Source of the DNA: Candidatus Nomurabacteria bacterium CG_4_10_14_0_2_um_filter_30_12
Lineage (GTDB): Bacteria; Patescibacteriota; Minisyncoccia; Phycocordibacterales; UBA9973
Assembly (NCBI GenBank): GCA_002792755.1
Contig: PFOY01000021.1
Coordinates: forward strand, 1 to 15,629
Reading direction: 5' to 3'
Length of the DNA stretch: 15,629 nt
Shown: positions 6,085 through 13,164 of the stretch, one piece after another
How the letters are laid out: each line of letters begins with the position of its first letter
Numbering within the stretch: position 1 is the first letter of the stretch
Made by a program: the position numbers and the translations under genes
Notes under the pieces: model-generated
What the model saw: only the letters and a program-made list of their open reading frames with translations
Databases searched by the model: none
Told to the model about the DNA's origin: nothing

Positions 6085-6624
6085 ATGTCAGGACATAATA
6101 AATGGTCACAAATAAAACACAAGAAAGGTATTACAGATGCTAAAAAAAGTAAAATTTTCTCTAAGCTTGTGCGTTTTATATCTGTTGAGACAAAACTCGC
6201 AAAGGGTGATACAAATGCACCAGGACTTCGTGCTGCAATTGAAAAAGCTAAAAAAGTAAATATGCCAGGAGAAAACATAGAAAGAGCTATTAAAAAAGCT
6301 TTTGAACCTGGAACACAAATGGAATCTATTACCTATGAAACATATGGTCCAGGTGGTATAGGAATTATTATTGAGACGCTTACAGACAGTAGAAACAGAA
6401 CAGCACAAGATATAAAACACATTCTAACTAAAAATGGTCTTATATTAGGAGGTATAGGGTCTGTAGCTTGGTCTTTCACTAAAGAAAAAACACCAGAAGG
6501 AATAGAATGGAAACCAAATATGCTTACTTCTATCTCTAATAAAGATTTAGAACTATTAGATAAACTTATAGAAGAATTAGAAGAAAATGACGATGTACAA
6601 GATGTATATACTAATGCAGAGTAG
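6085..6624 (+). CDS. yebC: YebC/PmpR family protein, shortened form
   Basis: YebC-family proteins are described as DNA-binding regulators and, more recently, as ribosome-associated factors helping difficult peptide bonds. The N-terminal signature MSGHNKWSQIKHKK is unmistakable, followed by KVNMPGENIERAIKKA, YGPGGIGIIIETLTDSRNRT and GSVAWSF. At 179 residues it is about 60 shorter than the usual roughly 240. After WSFTKEKTPEGIEWKPNMLT the chain goes directly to the last helix and the usual end (LIEELEENDDVQDVYTNAE). Most of the middle domain with its EAGAEDV-type stretch is missing, while both ends are intact, so this is an internal deletion and not a frameshift. It lies between ruvB and ruvC, a common yebC neighbourhood. 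Confidence 0.92.
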   Translation: MSGHNKWSQIKHKKGITDAKKSKIFSKLVRFISVETKLAKGDTNAPGLRAAIEKAKKVNMPGENIERAIKKAFEPGTQMESITYETYGPGGIGIIIETLTDSRNRTAQDIKHILTKNGLILGGIGSVAWSFTKEKTPEGIEWKPNMLTSISNKDLELLDKLIEELEENDDVQDVYTNAE

Positions 6625-6627
6625 AAA

Positions 6628-6664
6628 CAATTACGAATTATCAATTACGAATTACGAATTAAAA
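6628..6664. repeat. AATTACGAATTA dispersed repeat, copy before ruvC
   Basis: Direct repeats of AATTACGAATTA with a TATCAATTACG interruption fill the yebC-ruvC gap. The same word order (ATTATCAATTA, GAATTACGAATTACGAATTA, then an A run) recurs after yidD at 15535-15566. It has no coding role that I can see. Confidence 0.7.
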
Positions 6665-6672
6665 ATATATTT

Positions 6673-7182
6673 ATGAGAATTTTAGGAATAGATCCTGGAT
6701 TTGAAAGATTAGGGATCGCTGTTTTAGAAAAAAATAAAAATGAAAGAAAAGAAAAAGTATTATTTTCTGAATGTTTTCACACATCAGTAAAATTAGAATT
6801 TTCTGAAAGATTACTTTTAATAGGAAAAGAGGTAAAAAATGTAATAAAAAAATTTAAACCAGATATTTTAGCTATTGAAACTTTATTTTTAACAACTAAT
6901 CAAAAAACAGTTATGCATGTGGCAGAAACACGTGGTGTAGTGATATATGAAGCATCATGTAATAAACTTGAAATCTTTGAAGCCTCCCCTCCACAAATAA
7001 AAATAGCTATCACTGGCTACGGAAAAGCCAACAAAGAACAAGTGATGAAAATGGTAAAAATATTAGTTGATATTGATAATAAAAAAACCTACCCGAATGA
7101 CCATTCGATTGGGCGGGAGTCAGATGATGAGCTAGATGCAATTGCTATAGCACTGACAGCTTTTGCATGTATCAAAAGATAA
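6673..7182 (+). CDS. ruvC: Crossover junction endodeoxyribonuclease RuvC
   Basis: 169 residues, the RNase H-fold nuclease that nicks Holliday junctions. It starts MRILGIDPGFERLGIAVLE with catalytic D7, then E69 in ILAIETLF, the conserved Q-K/R region (TTNQKTVMHVAETRGVV), and the C-terminal acidic pair in DDELDAIAIAL (D152 and D155 by alignment to DAADALA). All four acidic positions are present. Between VKILVDID and DDELDA lies NKKTYPNDHSIGRES, longer than usual by roughly 8 residues and encoded by locally GC-rich DNA with a hairpin. The last codons and the stop lie inside the left arm of the 7169-7290 palindrome. It works with RuvB encoded upstream; the start has no Shine-Dalgarno. Confidence 0.95.
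   Translation: MRILGIDPGFERLGIAVLEKNKNERKEKVLFSECFHTSVKLEFSERLLLIGKEVKNVIKKFKPDILAIETLFLTTNQKTVMHVAETRGVVIYEASCNKLEIFEASPPQIKIAITGYGKANKEQVMKMVKILVDIDNKKTYPNDHSIGRESDDELDAIAIALTAFACIKR
7092..7113. repeat. Small GC-rich hairpin inside ruvC
   Basis: CCCGAAT-GACC-ATTCG with a following GGG forms a stem with a 3-nt bulge in otherwise AT-rich coding DNA. It encodes YPNDHSIGR, a stretch that lengthens the loop before the last catalytic aspartates. It may be a decayed in-frame insertion. Confidence 0.45.
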
Positions 7183-7290
7183 AGAATAAGCTTTTAAAAA
7201 GCATTGCGCAGGCTGTCGAGCCGAGCATAGCAAATTTTCAGCAGAAAATTATGTGCGGTTTTTAAAAGCTTATTCTTTATCTTTTGATAC
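7169..7290. repeat. 122-bp long-arm palindrome at the ruvC 3' end
   Basis: Perfect 32-bp inverted arms (7169-7200 and 7259-7290; outer end GTATCAAAAGATAAAG) enclose a GC-richer core of 58 nt with an inner hairpin AATTTTC-AGCA-GAAAATT. The left arm contains the last ruvC codons (ATC AAA AGA TAA). The transcript would fold into a very stable hairpin, so it can act as a transcription end or mRNA-stabilising structure. The architecture (host-sequence arms around a GC-rich core) resembles the 125-221 element. Confidence 0.85.
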
Positions 7291-7298
7291 TTCATTAG

Positions 7299-7307
7299 TT
7301 ATCCACA
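7299..7307 (+). promoter_or_regulatory. Isolated consensus DnaA box
   Basis: TTATCCACA, a perfect match to the classical DnaA box, stands in the ruvC downstream gap, just after the palindrome. A single 9-mer can occur by chance; no cluster surrounds it. Confidence 0.3.
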
Positions 7308-7409
7308 TATCCTATTGCCAAGCCTCTCTGTTTTTGATAAAACTAAAGAAAATAATTTTTATTTAAATTAATTTGGTCGAAAAATATTTTTTAAAAAAAT
7401 AAAAAATCT

Positions 7410-7415
7410 TATATT
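7410..7415 (+). promoter_or_regulatory. -10 box of the small acidic gene
   Basis: TATATT ends 6 nt before the ATG at 7422, the same close spacing seen at other leaderless genes here. No convincing -35 is visible. Confidence 0.35.
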
Positions 7416-7421
7416 AAAAAT

Positions 7422-7559
7422 ATGAGCTACGACGAAGAAGATACTATGGTCACAGATGATACAGAATTAGGTGATGATGAAGAACTTCTGGATTTACCAG
7501 AAGAACCTCTCGATATTCCAGATGATGATGAATATGATCCCGAAGATAGATATCATTAA
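7422..7559 (+). CDS. Small highly acidic protein, 45 aa
   Basis: The frame starts MSYDEEDTMVTDDTELG and ends IPDDDEYDPEDRYH. About half of the residues are Asp or Glu, with almost no basic residue. It has its own -10 box just upstream and a strong terminator directly after the stop, so it is a single-gene transcription unit and not a chance frame. I do not recognise a family. It has no membrane segment or cysteine. Very acidic small proteins can act as DNA mimics or binding partners of basic proteins; that is speculation here. It is too short to appear in usual ORF calls. Confidence 0.7.
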   Translation: MSYDEEDTMVTDDTELGDDEELLDLPEEPLDIPDDDEYDPEDRYH

Positions 7560-7616
7560 AAAAAATAAAAAGACCAACTCTTTATTTTTGAAAAAAGTCG
7601 GTCTTTTTATTTTTAA
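7560..7616. terminator. Bidirectional terminator between the acidic gene and tyrS
   Basis: Arms 7567-7578 (AAAAAGACCAAC) and 7597-7608 (GTCGGTCTTTTT) form a 12-bp stem with one mismatch, which is a G-U wobble on the minus strand. T tracts follow on both strands, so it ends the plus-strand acidic gene and the minus-strand tyrS. Confidence 0.85.
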
Positions 7617-8810
7617 CTATTTAATCTTTATAAATTTTCTTTTCCCTATTTTAAATTTATTTCCAACCTTAGGAATAAAATTCACATCAGTTATCTTTTC
7701 ATTATTCTCTAAATTAGTAATAGCTTTTTCTTCGACTAATCTCCTAAATTCACTATTTGAAGACAAAACTTTTGCTTTTACTAAAATATCCATTAGTGTT
7801 TCTTCTTTTTTAGAATCAAGTTCTATCATCTCTTCTGGAATTTCTTTTTTTTGAAAAGTACTTATAAAGTTTTCTTCAGCTTTTTTTGCTTTATTCTCAT
7901 TATGATAAATTTTTACTATTTCATATGCTAGTCTCATCTTTGCATTTTTGGGATTAAAAGATTTATTTTTTAAATTGTCCTCAATCTTATTTATTTCTGC
8001 CAATAAAAGATCTGTACAAAGTTTCATATATTTAGTAATCAAAGTATCTGGAACTGACATAATTTTTCCAAACATTTCAATTGGTTTTTCGTCTAACGCA
8101 ATATAATTTCCCAAACTTTTACTCATTTTTTTGATACCATCAACACCTTCAAGAATTGGAAGAGTCAGAATATCTTGTTCTGGTATTTTATAATATCGTT
8201 GAACTCTACGTCCCATCAAAAGATTAAATTTTTGATCTGTACCACCTAATTCAAGATCTGCCTTTATGGCAACAGAATCATATCCTTGTAGTAAAGGATA
8301 AAGCATTTCTAAAATAGTTATATCCTGATTATCATCTATCCTTTTTTTAAAGTCAGATCTGTGTAAAACTTGCTGTATTGTTCCAGCCTTAGAAAGTTCA
8401 AGAATTGTCATCATGTTATTACCTAACCATTCACTATTATAATGAACTTCTGTTTTTTTCATATCTAAAATCTTTTCTGCTTGTCTCAAATAATTCTTCA
8501 TGTTCTTTTTGACCTCAATAAAACTAAGTATTTTTCTAGTTTCAGACCTACCTGATGGATCACCAATCATTGCAGTAGAATCCCCAATTATTAAAATTAT
8601 TTTATGTCCTAAATCTTGGAACTGACGAAGTTTGCGAAGTGGAACACTGTGTCCAAGATGAAGATCTGGCATAGTTGGATCAATCCCAAATTTTATTCGT
8701 AATAGTTTTCCTGACTTAAGTGCTTCTAAAAGATGATCTTTTTCTATAATCTCTTCCACACCAATACTCAAAACCTCGTCAATTCTTTTTTCATCTATTA
8801 TAACTTTCAT
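7617..8810 (-). CDS. tyrS: Tyrosyl-tRNA synthetase
   Basis: 397 residues, a class I synthetase charging tRNA-Tyr. The Rossmann fold has FGIDPTMPDLHLGHS with the HIGH-type motif HLGHS (51-55), GDSTAMIGDPSGRSETR, the tyrosine-site region LQGYDSVAIKADLELGGTDQ, and the KMSKS loop IKKMSKSLG (228-232). The C-terminal 60 residues are an S4-like RNA-binding domain (LMDILVKAKVLSSNSEFRRL then VEEKAITN). HLGHS and this length fit the TyrRZ-type subgroup. The ATG at 8810 is 9 nt below an extended -10 (TGTTATAAT), so the leader is at most a few nt. It ends at the shared terminator at 7560-7616 and is divergent from the PBP gene. Confidence 0.96.
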   Translation of the reverse strand: MKVIIDEKRIDEVLSIGVEEIIEKDHLLEALKSGKLLRIKFGIDPTMPDLHLGHSVPLRKLRQFQDLGHKIILIIGDSTAMIGDPSGRSETRKILSFIEVKKNMKNYLRQAEKILDMKKTEVHYNSEWLGNNMMTILELSKAGTIQQVLHRSDFKKRIDDNQDITILEMLYPLLQGYDSVAIKADLELGGTDQKFNLLMGRRVQRYYKIPEQDILTLPILEGVDGIKKMSKSLGNYIALDEKPIEMFGKIMSVPDTLITKYMKLCTDLLLAEINKIEDNLKNKSFNPKNAKMRLAYEIVKIYHNENKAKKAEENFISTFQKKEIPEEMIELDSKKEETLMDILVKAKVLSSNSEFRRLVEEKAITNLENNEKITDVNFIPKVGNKFKIGKRKFIKIK

Positions 8811-8819
8811 ATTGCTCGG

Positions 8820-8828
8820 ATTATAACA
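8820..8828 (-). promoter_or_regulatory. tyrS promoter (extended -10)
   Basis: Minus-strand TGTTATAAT ends 9 nt before the tyrS ATG. It lies 7 bp from the plus-strand extended -10 of the PBP gene; the two face outward in a very compact divergent promoter region. Confidence 0.65.
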
Positions 8829-8835
8829 TATTTTC

Positions 8836-8844
8836 TGTTATAAT
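8836..8844 (+). promoter_or_regulatory. PBP gene promoter (extended -10)
   Basis: TGTTATAAT ends 7 nt before the ATG at 8852, which is the duplicated start codon in front of the inserted element, and about 89 nt before the present PBP ATG. Before the insertion the PBP mRNA would have been leaderless. Confidence 0.65.
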
Positions 8845-8851
8845 TATAGAA

Positions 8852-8917
8852 ATGAATCCCGTTAGAAATAACACATATACTGAAAATGGGATACTAGAAT
8901 TTAATATTATTAATTAG
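8852..8917 (+). CDS. Upstream mini-ORF before the PBP gene (21 aa)
   Basis: ATG at 8852 opens a frame starting MNPVRNNTYTENG and ending NIIN, closed by TAG 16 nt before the PBP ATG. The ATG sits 7 nt below an extended -10, the leaderless position, and belongs to the left ATGAA flank of the inserted element. It may be translated as a leader peptide; no function is claimed. It is out of frame with the PBP. Confidence 0.4.
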   Translation: MNPVRNNTYTENGILEFNIIN

Positions 8918-8933
8918 CATAATTTCTAACGGG
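8857..8933. repeat. TCCCGTTAGAAGT palindromic element, copy 2 (at PBP start codon)
   Basis: 77 bp with ends TCCCGTTAGAAAT and ATTTCTAACGGG, flanked by ATGAA at 8852-8856 and again at 8934-8938. The right flank is the PBP start codon. Its interior is AT-rich and unlike the other copies. The arm variation (AAAT/ATTT) is compensated on both sides, so the stem is kept. Confidence 0.9.
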
Positions 8934-11447
8934 ATGAAAAAAAGATTTAATGGCACTAAAATTATAAAAAATACACTATTTCTTCTAATTGGTATTTCTA
9001 TTTTAATATTTGGAATAGTCATCATTTGGCTTTCTACTTTAAGGATCCCAGATTTTCATTCTTTTGAAGACAGAAAAATAGTGAATTCTACGAAAATATA
9101 CGACCGTACTGGAGAAATATTACTTTACGATATACACCAAGATATTAAAAGAACAAACATACCATTTGAAGAAATGGGTACAAATATAAAAAACACAACC
9201 ATGGCTATCGAAGATTCAGAATTTTATAATCATGGTGGAATAAGAGTGACATCTATCGTTCGAGCAGTTCTTTCTAATCTATTTAACGTTGGGATAGGTG
9301 GTGGTGGCTCTACAATAACTCAACAATTAGTAAAAAACACCCTCCTAACACAAAAAGTAAGTTATATTAGAAAAATTAAAGAATGGTTCTTGGCAATAAA
9401 AATAGATCAATCAATGCCAAAAGAAAAAATATTGGAAGCATATTTAAATGAAAACCCTTATGGTGGAAATATATATGGCATAAAAGAAGCATCCAAAACT
9501 TATTTCAATAAAGAACCACAAGATTTAACACTTGTGGAAGCAGCGTATCTAGCAGCAATACCACAATCTCCAACATTTCTCTCTCCTTATGGTAAAAATA
9601 AAGACAAATTAGACACTAGAAAAAATTTAGTCCTTTTTAGAATGTTAACACTCAAATTTATTTCTCAAGAAGAATATGATGCTGCAAAAAATGAAATAAT
9701 AGTCTTTGTTCCACAAACAACTATTGGTATTAAAGCTCCACATTTTGTTTTTTTTATAAAAGATTATCTTGAACAAAAATATGGAAGTGAATTAGTAGAA
9801 AAAGGAGGATTAAAAGTAATTACAACACTAGATTATAATCTTCAAAAAAAAGGAGAAATAATAGTAAAAGAAGGTGCTATTAAAAATGAAAAAAATTGGA
9901 ATGGTAAAAATGCTGGACTTGTAGCAATAGACCCGAAAACTGGACAAATACTAACAATGGTAGGTTCAAGAGATTATTTTGATAAAACAATAGATGGTAA
10001 TTATAATATTGCGACTGCACTACGACAGCCAGGGTCATCTTTTAAGCCTTTTATATACGCTACAGCATTCAATAAAGGGTTTACCCCAGATACAGTACTA
10101 TTTGACCTACCTACTGAATTTCAAACAACCTGTAATGCTTATGGAAGAGCTCTTCCAGGTCATAAACAAAGTGATTGTTATATGCCAGAAGATTATGATG
10201 GTAAAACAGTTGGACCAATAAATCTTCGTAGTGCATTAGCAGAATCAAGAAATATTCCGGCAGTAAAACTCTTTTTCCTAGCTGGTCTTTCAGATTCACT
10301 AAAAACAGCTGAAGATATGGGTATCAGTACATTATCAGACATAAGCCGATATGGACTCACTCTTGTTATAGGAGGTGGAGAAGTATCACTTTTAGATATA
10401 ACTTCTGCTTATAGTGTATTCGCAAACAATGGTATACGAAATAAATATACTGGAATTCTAAAAATCGAAGATATAAACGGAAATGTTTTAGAAGAATATA
10501 ATTCAAACTCTAAAGAAGTATTACCTAAAAATGTAGCATTAACTATGTCTAATATCCTCTCTGATAATGTTGCGCGTACTCCAACATTTGGATCATCTTC
10601 AATATTACTTATACCAGGTAAAGACGTAGCTGTAAAAACAGGAACAACAAATAATAATAAGGATGCTTGGACTATTGGGTATTCTCCATCAATAGCAGTA
10701 GGTGTATGGGCTGGCAACAATGACAACAAACCAATGAAAAAGGGTGGTTCTGCTGTAGCTGGTCCAATTTGGAATAATTTTATTAATGAAGCTTTAAAAA
10801 TATTACCAAATGAAAAATTTGAAAAACCAAATTTAGAAACTGATCCTAAAATAGTAAAACCAGTAATTCGTGGATATTGGCAAGGAAACGAAAACTTTTT
10901 TATAGATAAAATCTCTGGTAAATTAGCAGGAAATTTAACACCAATAGAAACAACACAAGAAAAAGTAATAACAAATGTGCATTCTATTCTTTATTGGATA
11001 AATAGAGAGGATATATTAGGTACACCACCATTAAATCCTGAAAGTAACTCACAATTTAATCACTGGGAGATTCCAATACAAAACTGGTGGTCAAAAAATG
11101 CATCAAAATACAATATAACAACATGGGCAGAAAAACCAATAGAAATAGATGATGTGCACACAGAAGCATCAAAACCAATTATTCAGATAATTGAACCAGA
11201 TATAACATCAGAATATACGCCAGACCAAAACATACAACTTAAAATTTCAAGTCTTGGTGTTTATCCATTACAAAAAATAGATATTTTTATAAATAATACT
11301 TTTTTAGATACGATAAAGGCACCTTTTACTTTTTCTTTTATACCAAGAGAATTAGATAATTTAAGAGAAGAAAATGAATTAAAAATAATATCATATGACT
11401 CTATTTACAATCGTGCAGAAAATACGATATTATTTAAAATAAGATAA
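8934..11447 (+). CDS. Class A penicillin-binding protein (bifunctional peptidoglycan synthase)
   Basis: 837 residues. One N-terminal membrane anchor (about 13-33, LFLLIGISILIFGIVIIW). The GT51 glycosyltransferase domain follows, with AIEDSEFYNHGG (E93 catalytic by family), GGSTITQQLVKN and EAYLNENPYGGNIYG. The transpeptidase has PGSSFKP (active Ser 368, SxxK), SRN (438-440) and KTGT (568-571), all intact. The last 130 residues (PIIQIIEPDITSEYTPDQNI then SLGVYPLQKIDIFIN) look like an Ig-like C-terminal module, as in PBP1C-type proteins. It polymerises and crosslinks glycan outside the membrane. The start is the ATG directly after the inserted hairpin, without a Shine-Dalgarno. It is convergent with the DciA-like gene, with only 3 bp between stops. 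Confidence 0.95.
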   Translation: MKKRFNGTKIIKNTLFLLIGISILIFGIVIIWLSTLRIPDFHSFEDRKIVNSTKIYDRTGEILLYDIHQDIKRTNIPFEEMGTNIKNTTMAIEDSEFYNHGGIRVTSIVRAVLSNLFNVGIGGGGSTITQQLVKNTLLTQKVSYIRKIKEWFLAIKIDQSMPKEKILEAYLNENPYGGNIYGIKEASKTYFNKEPQDLTLVEAAYLAAIPQSPTFLSPYGKNKDKLDTRKNLVLFRMLTLKFISQEEYDAAKNEIIVFVPQTTIGIKAPHFVFFIKDYLEQKYGSELVEKGGLKVITTLDYNLQKKGEIIVKEGAIKNEKNWNGKNAGLVAIDPKTGQILTMVGSRDYFDKTIDGNYNIATALRQPGSSFKPFIYATAFNKGFTPDTVLFDLPTEFQTTCNAYGRALPGHKQSDCYMPEDYDGKTVGPINLRSALAESRNIPAVKLFFLAGLSDSLKTAEDMGISTLSDISRYGLTLVIGGGEVSLLDITSAYSVFANNGIRNKYTGILKIEDINGNVLEEYNSNSKEVLPKNVALTMSNILSDNVARTPTFGSSSILLIPGKDVAVKTGTTNNNKDAWTIGYSPSIAVGVWAGNNDNKPMKKGGSAVAGPIWNNFINEALKILPNEKFEKPNLETDPKIVKPVIRGYWQGNENFFIDKISGKLAGNLTPIETTQEKVITNVHSILYWINREDILGTPPLNPESNSQFNHWEIPIQNWWSKNASKYNITTWAEKPIEIDDVHTEASKPIIQIIEPDITSEYTPDQNIQLKISSLGVYPLQKIDIFINNTFLDTIKAPFTFSFIPRELDNLREENELKIISYDSIYNRAENTILFKIR

Positions 11448-11450
11448 TAA

Positions 11451-11708
11451 TCATATTATGTTTCTTGGAGTTTTTTTACCTAAACTATTTTTTAATTCAA
11501 AAAAAATTTTATCTTTTTTAATTAAAATTTCATTTTTATAAATAGGTTTTATATTTAAATAAATTATATTATTTTTTATTTTTATGTCTTCTGATTTTAT
11601 TTTTAAATTTATAACTTTTAAAAGAACTTCTTTTAAAGCATCTATTTTAAGATTTTCAGAAATTAACAAGTTATTAAATTTAAGAAGTAAATCTTTAATC
11701 TCTATCAT
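11451..11708 (-). CDS. Small protein, possibly DciA-like (DUF721)
   Basis: 85 residues. An N-terminal helical part with hydrophobic repeats (LLLKFNNLLISENLKIDALK) is followed by a strand-rich piece (IKNNIIYLNIKPIYKNEILI) and LKNSLGKK. The pattern 'strand, short turn, strand, helix starting K.EI/EL' is like the DUF721/DciA domain, which loads or assists the replicative helicase in bacteria lacking DnaC. The position fits: its ATG is 7 nt after the dnaN stop, in a dnaA-dnaN-x order in which DciA-like genes are often seen. Similarity is weak by eye and the protein is very Lys/Ile-rich, so the name is tentative. Its end faces the PBP stop 3 bp away. Confidence 0.5.
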   Translation of the reverse strand: MIEIKDLLLKFNNLLISENLKIDALKEVLLKVINLKIKSEDIKIKNNIIYLNIKPIYKNEILIKKDKIFFELKNSLGKKTPRNII

Positions 11709-11715
11709 TTAAATA

Positions 11716-12813
11716 TTACCTATTCATTGGCATTATTAAATAAGTAAAAGAATTATCAGAACTACCAGATATAACCATTGGTTTTGAAGATTGGTTTAAT
11801 TTAATAGAGATACTATCTGTGTTTATAGACTGAAAGCAATCAAGAAAATATTTATAATTAAAACCAAGTAACGCATCTTCCCCTTTTATTGCGGCATCTA
11901 AATATGTTTTATTTTCACCAACATCATTATTTTGAGAAGAAAGCTCAAAAACTTTTTCTTTTGGTTTAACTAAAAGATTAATTTGATTAAATTTATCTGA
12001 AAAAATATTTGAAAGTTTCAAAGCATTTAATAAATCTTGTTTTAAAACAATAGCTTCAACATTAAATTCTTTTGGAATAATTTGACGATAATCTGGAAAA
12101 ACACCATCTATAATTCTTGATGTAAGATACACATTGTCAGAAGAAAATGAAATTTGATTCTTGTTAAAACAAACACGCACCACATCTTGTATTTCTCCAA
12201 AAATTCTTAATATTTCTGGTATATTTTTAAAAGGAATAAGTATACCACCTATTTCTTCTATATCTTTAATTTTTATTTTTTTCTCTGCTAATCTAAAAGA
12301 GTCTGTAGAAACAAAAACCAGATTATCATCATTTGAATATATAAAAACACTAGAAATTTCTGGTTTTATATCAGACAATGAAGAACTATAATAAACAGAC
12401 TTTATACCATCTATTAATTTTTTTGATTCTATTTCAAAAGTAATACCATCAACTGTGGGTATTGTTGGAAAATCATCATTATTTTGACCTTTTAATTTTA
12501 TTCTACTTTTTTTTGTTTTTATAATTAAATTTCCATCAACACTCTCAAGACTTATGTTTTCATTTTGAAAAATATTAGAAAAAATACCAGCCAATATTAC
12601 ACCAGAAATAGCTACAATACCTTCTTTTTCAATTTTTGCAGGTATTTCTATCTCAACACCAAGACTTAAGTTAGTAGCTCTTAATTTTAATGATTTACCA
12701 GATGCTATTAGAAGTATTGAACTTAAAATAGGTAATGTTAAATTTTTACCAGTTATTTTCTCTATTTGTAAAATTCCATTTTTTAATTTTTCTATTCCAC
12801 ATTCTAATTTCAT
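11716..12813 (-). CDS. dnaN: DNA polymerase III beta subunit (sliding clamp)
   Basis: 365 residues, the usual length for the ring-shaped processivity clamp. Family features: KLTLPILSSILL-type start (GKNLTLPILSSILLIASGKS), repeated beta-alpha-beta units, LIPFKNIPEILRIFGE, IDGVFPDYRQIIPKEFN, and the standard ending SFTYLIMPMNR. The start MKLECGIEKLKNGI lies directly after a 100-bp inserted element, whose flank duplicates ATGAA. There is no Shine-Dalgarno, and the promoter -10 is about 115 nt upstream. The gene follows dnaA on the same strand and is followed 7 nt later by the DciA-like gene, likely one transcript from its own promoter. Confidence 0.95.
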   Translation of the reverse strand: MKLECGIEKLKNGILQIEKITGKNLTLPILSSILLIASGKSLKLRATNLSLGVEIEIPAKIEKEGIVAISGVILAGIFSNIFQNENISLESVDGNLIIKTKKSRIKLKGQNNDDFPTIPTVDGITFEIESKKLIDGIKSVYYSSSLSDIKPEISSVFIYSNDDNLVFVSTDSFRLAEKKIKIKDIEEIGGILIPFKNIPEILRIFGEIQDVVRVCFNKNQISFSSDNVYLTSRIIDGVFPDYRQIIPKEFNVEAIVLKQDLLNALKLSNIFSDKFNQINLLVKPKEKVFELSSQNNDVGENKTYLDAAIKGEDALLGFNYKYFLDCFQSINTDSISIKLNQSSKPMVISGSSDNSFTYLIMPMNR

Positions 12814-12913
12814 CTCGTTAGAAGTTTTTCTAAAATTACTTTGTTTTAAAATATTATTAGATAACTTTAATTAGTTTTTATAATTTATTCCCGAAAGTAA
12901 ACTTCTAACGGGA
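12814..12913. repeat. TCCCGTTAGAAGT palindromic element, copy 3 (at dnaN start codon)
   Basis: 100 bp, the longest copy. Ends are CTCGTTAGAAGTTTTTCTAA and AACTTCTAACGGGA; one arm has CTCG for CCCG. Flanks are TTCAT at 12809-12813 and 12914-12918, that is ATGAA in the gene direction. The right-hand flank on the minus strand is the dnaN start codon. The interior is AT-rich and unrelated to other copies. Confidence 0.88.
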
Positions 12914-12918
12914 TTCAT
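12871..12918 (-). CDS. Upstream mini-ORF before dnaN (15 aa)
   Basis: The minus-strand ATG at 12916-12918 opens MNPVRSLLSGINYKN and stops 57 nt before the dnaN ATG. The ATG is the duplicated target copy in the leaderless position, 10 nt below TAGAAT. Translation is plausible; no function is claimed. Confidence 0.35.
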   Translation of the reverse strand: MNPVRSLLSGINYKN

Positions 12919-12928
12919 ATGTTTATAT

Positions 12929-12934
12929 ATTCTA
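12929..12934 (-). promoter_or_regulatory. dnaN -10 box
   Basis: TAGAAT on the minus strand, 10 nt before the mini-ORF ATG. No good -35 is visible in the AT-rich DNA upstream. Confidence 0.4.
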
Positions 12935-13164
12935 TATTTAATTTATTATTACTATTAGTAGTGTTAATAAGTGTATAAACTAAATATATGTTATTCTATA
13001 TGGTTGTAATATTAATTTAATTTTTATTTAAGTTATAATAATTATTTATAATTTTTATCTTTTTCAAAAAAATACTTTTTTATTATTTGTTATAAACAGT
13101 TTTTGCATAGATTGTTATTAAATTATTGTTGTGTTTTACTTAACTTTTACATACTTATTAACAA
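12935..13164. other. Candidate replication origin region, dnaA-dnaN gap
   Basis: Extremely AT-rich gap without ORFs. It holds near-matches to the DnaA box TTATNCACA: AGTGTATAA at 12970-12978 (reverse of TTATACACT), TTATAAACA at 13090-13098 and TTATTAACA at 13155-13163. Long A/T tracts between them could serve as an unwinding element. Position between dnaA and dnaN is a classic oriC site. No exact consensus box is present, so this is tentative; the other candidate is 14629-14658. Confidence 0.4.

Noticed and set aside
6085..6624. Frameshift in yebC explaining its short length
   Set aside because: The canonical C-terminus is in the same frame as the N-terminus, so the missing part is an in-frame deletion.
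7471..7854. A plus-strand open frame of 127 codons overlapping the acidic gene
   Set aside because: It runs through the terminator and antisense to tyrS, and its sequence is the low-complexity Phe/Leu/Ser typical of antisense frames.
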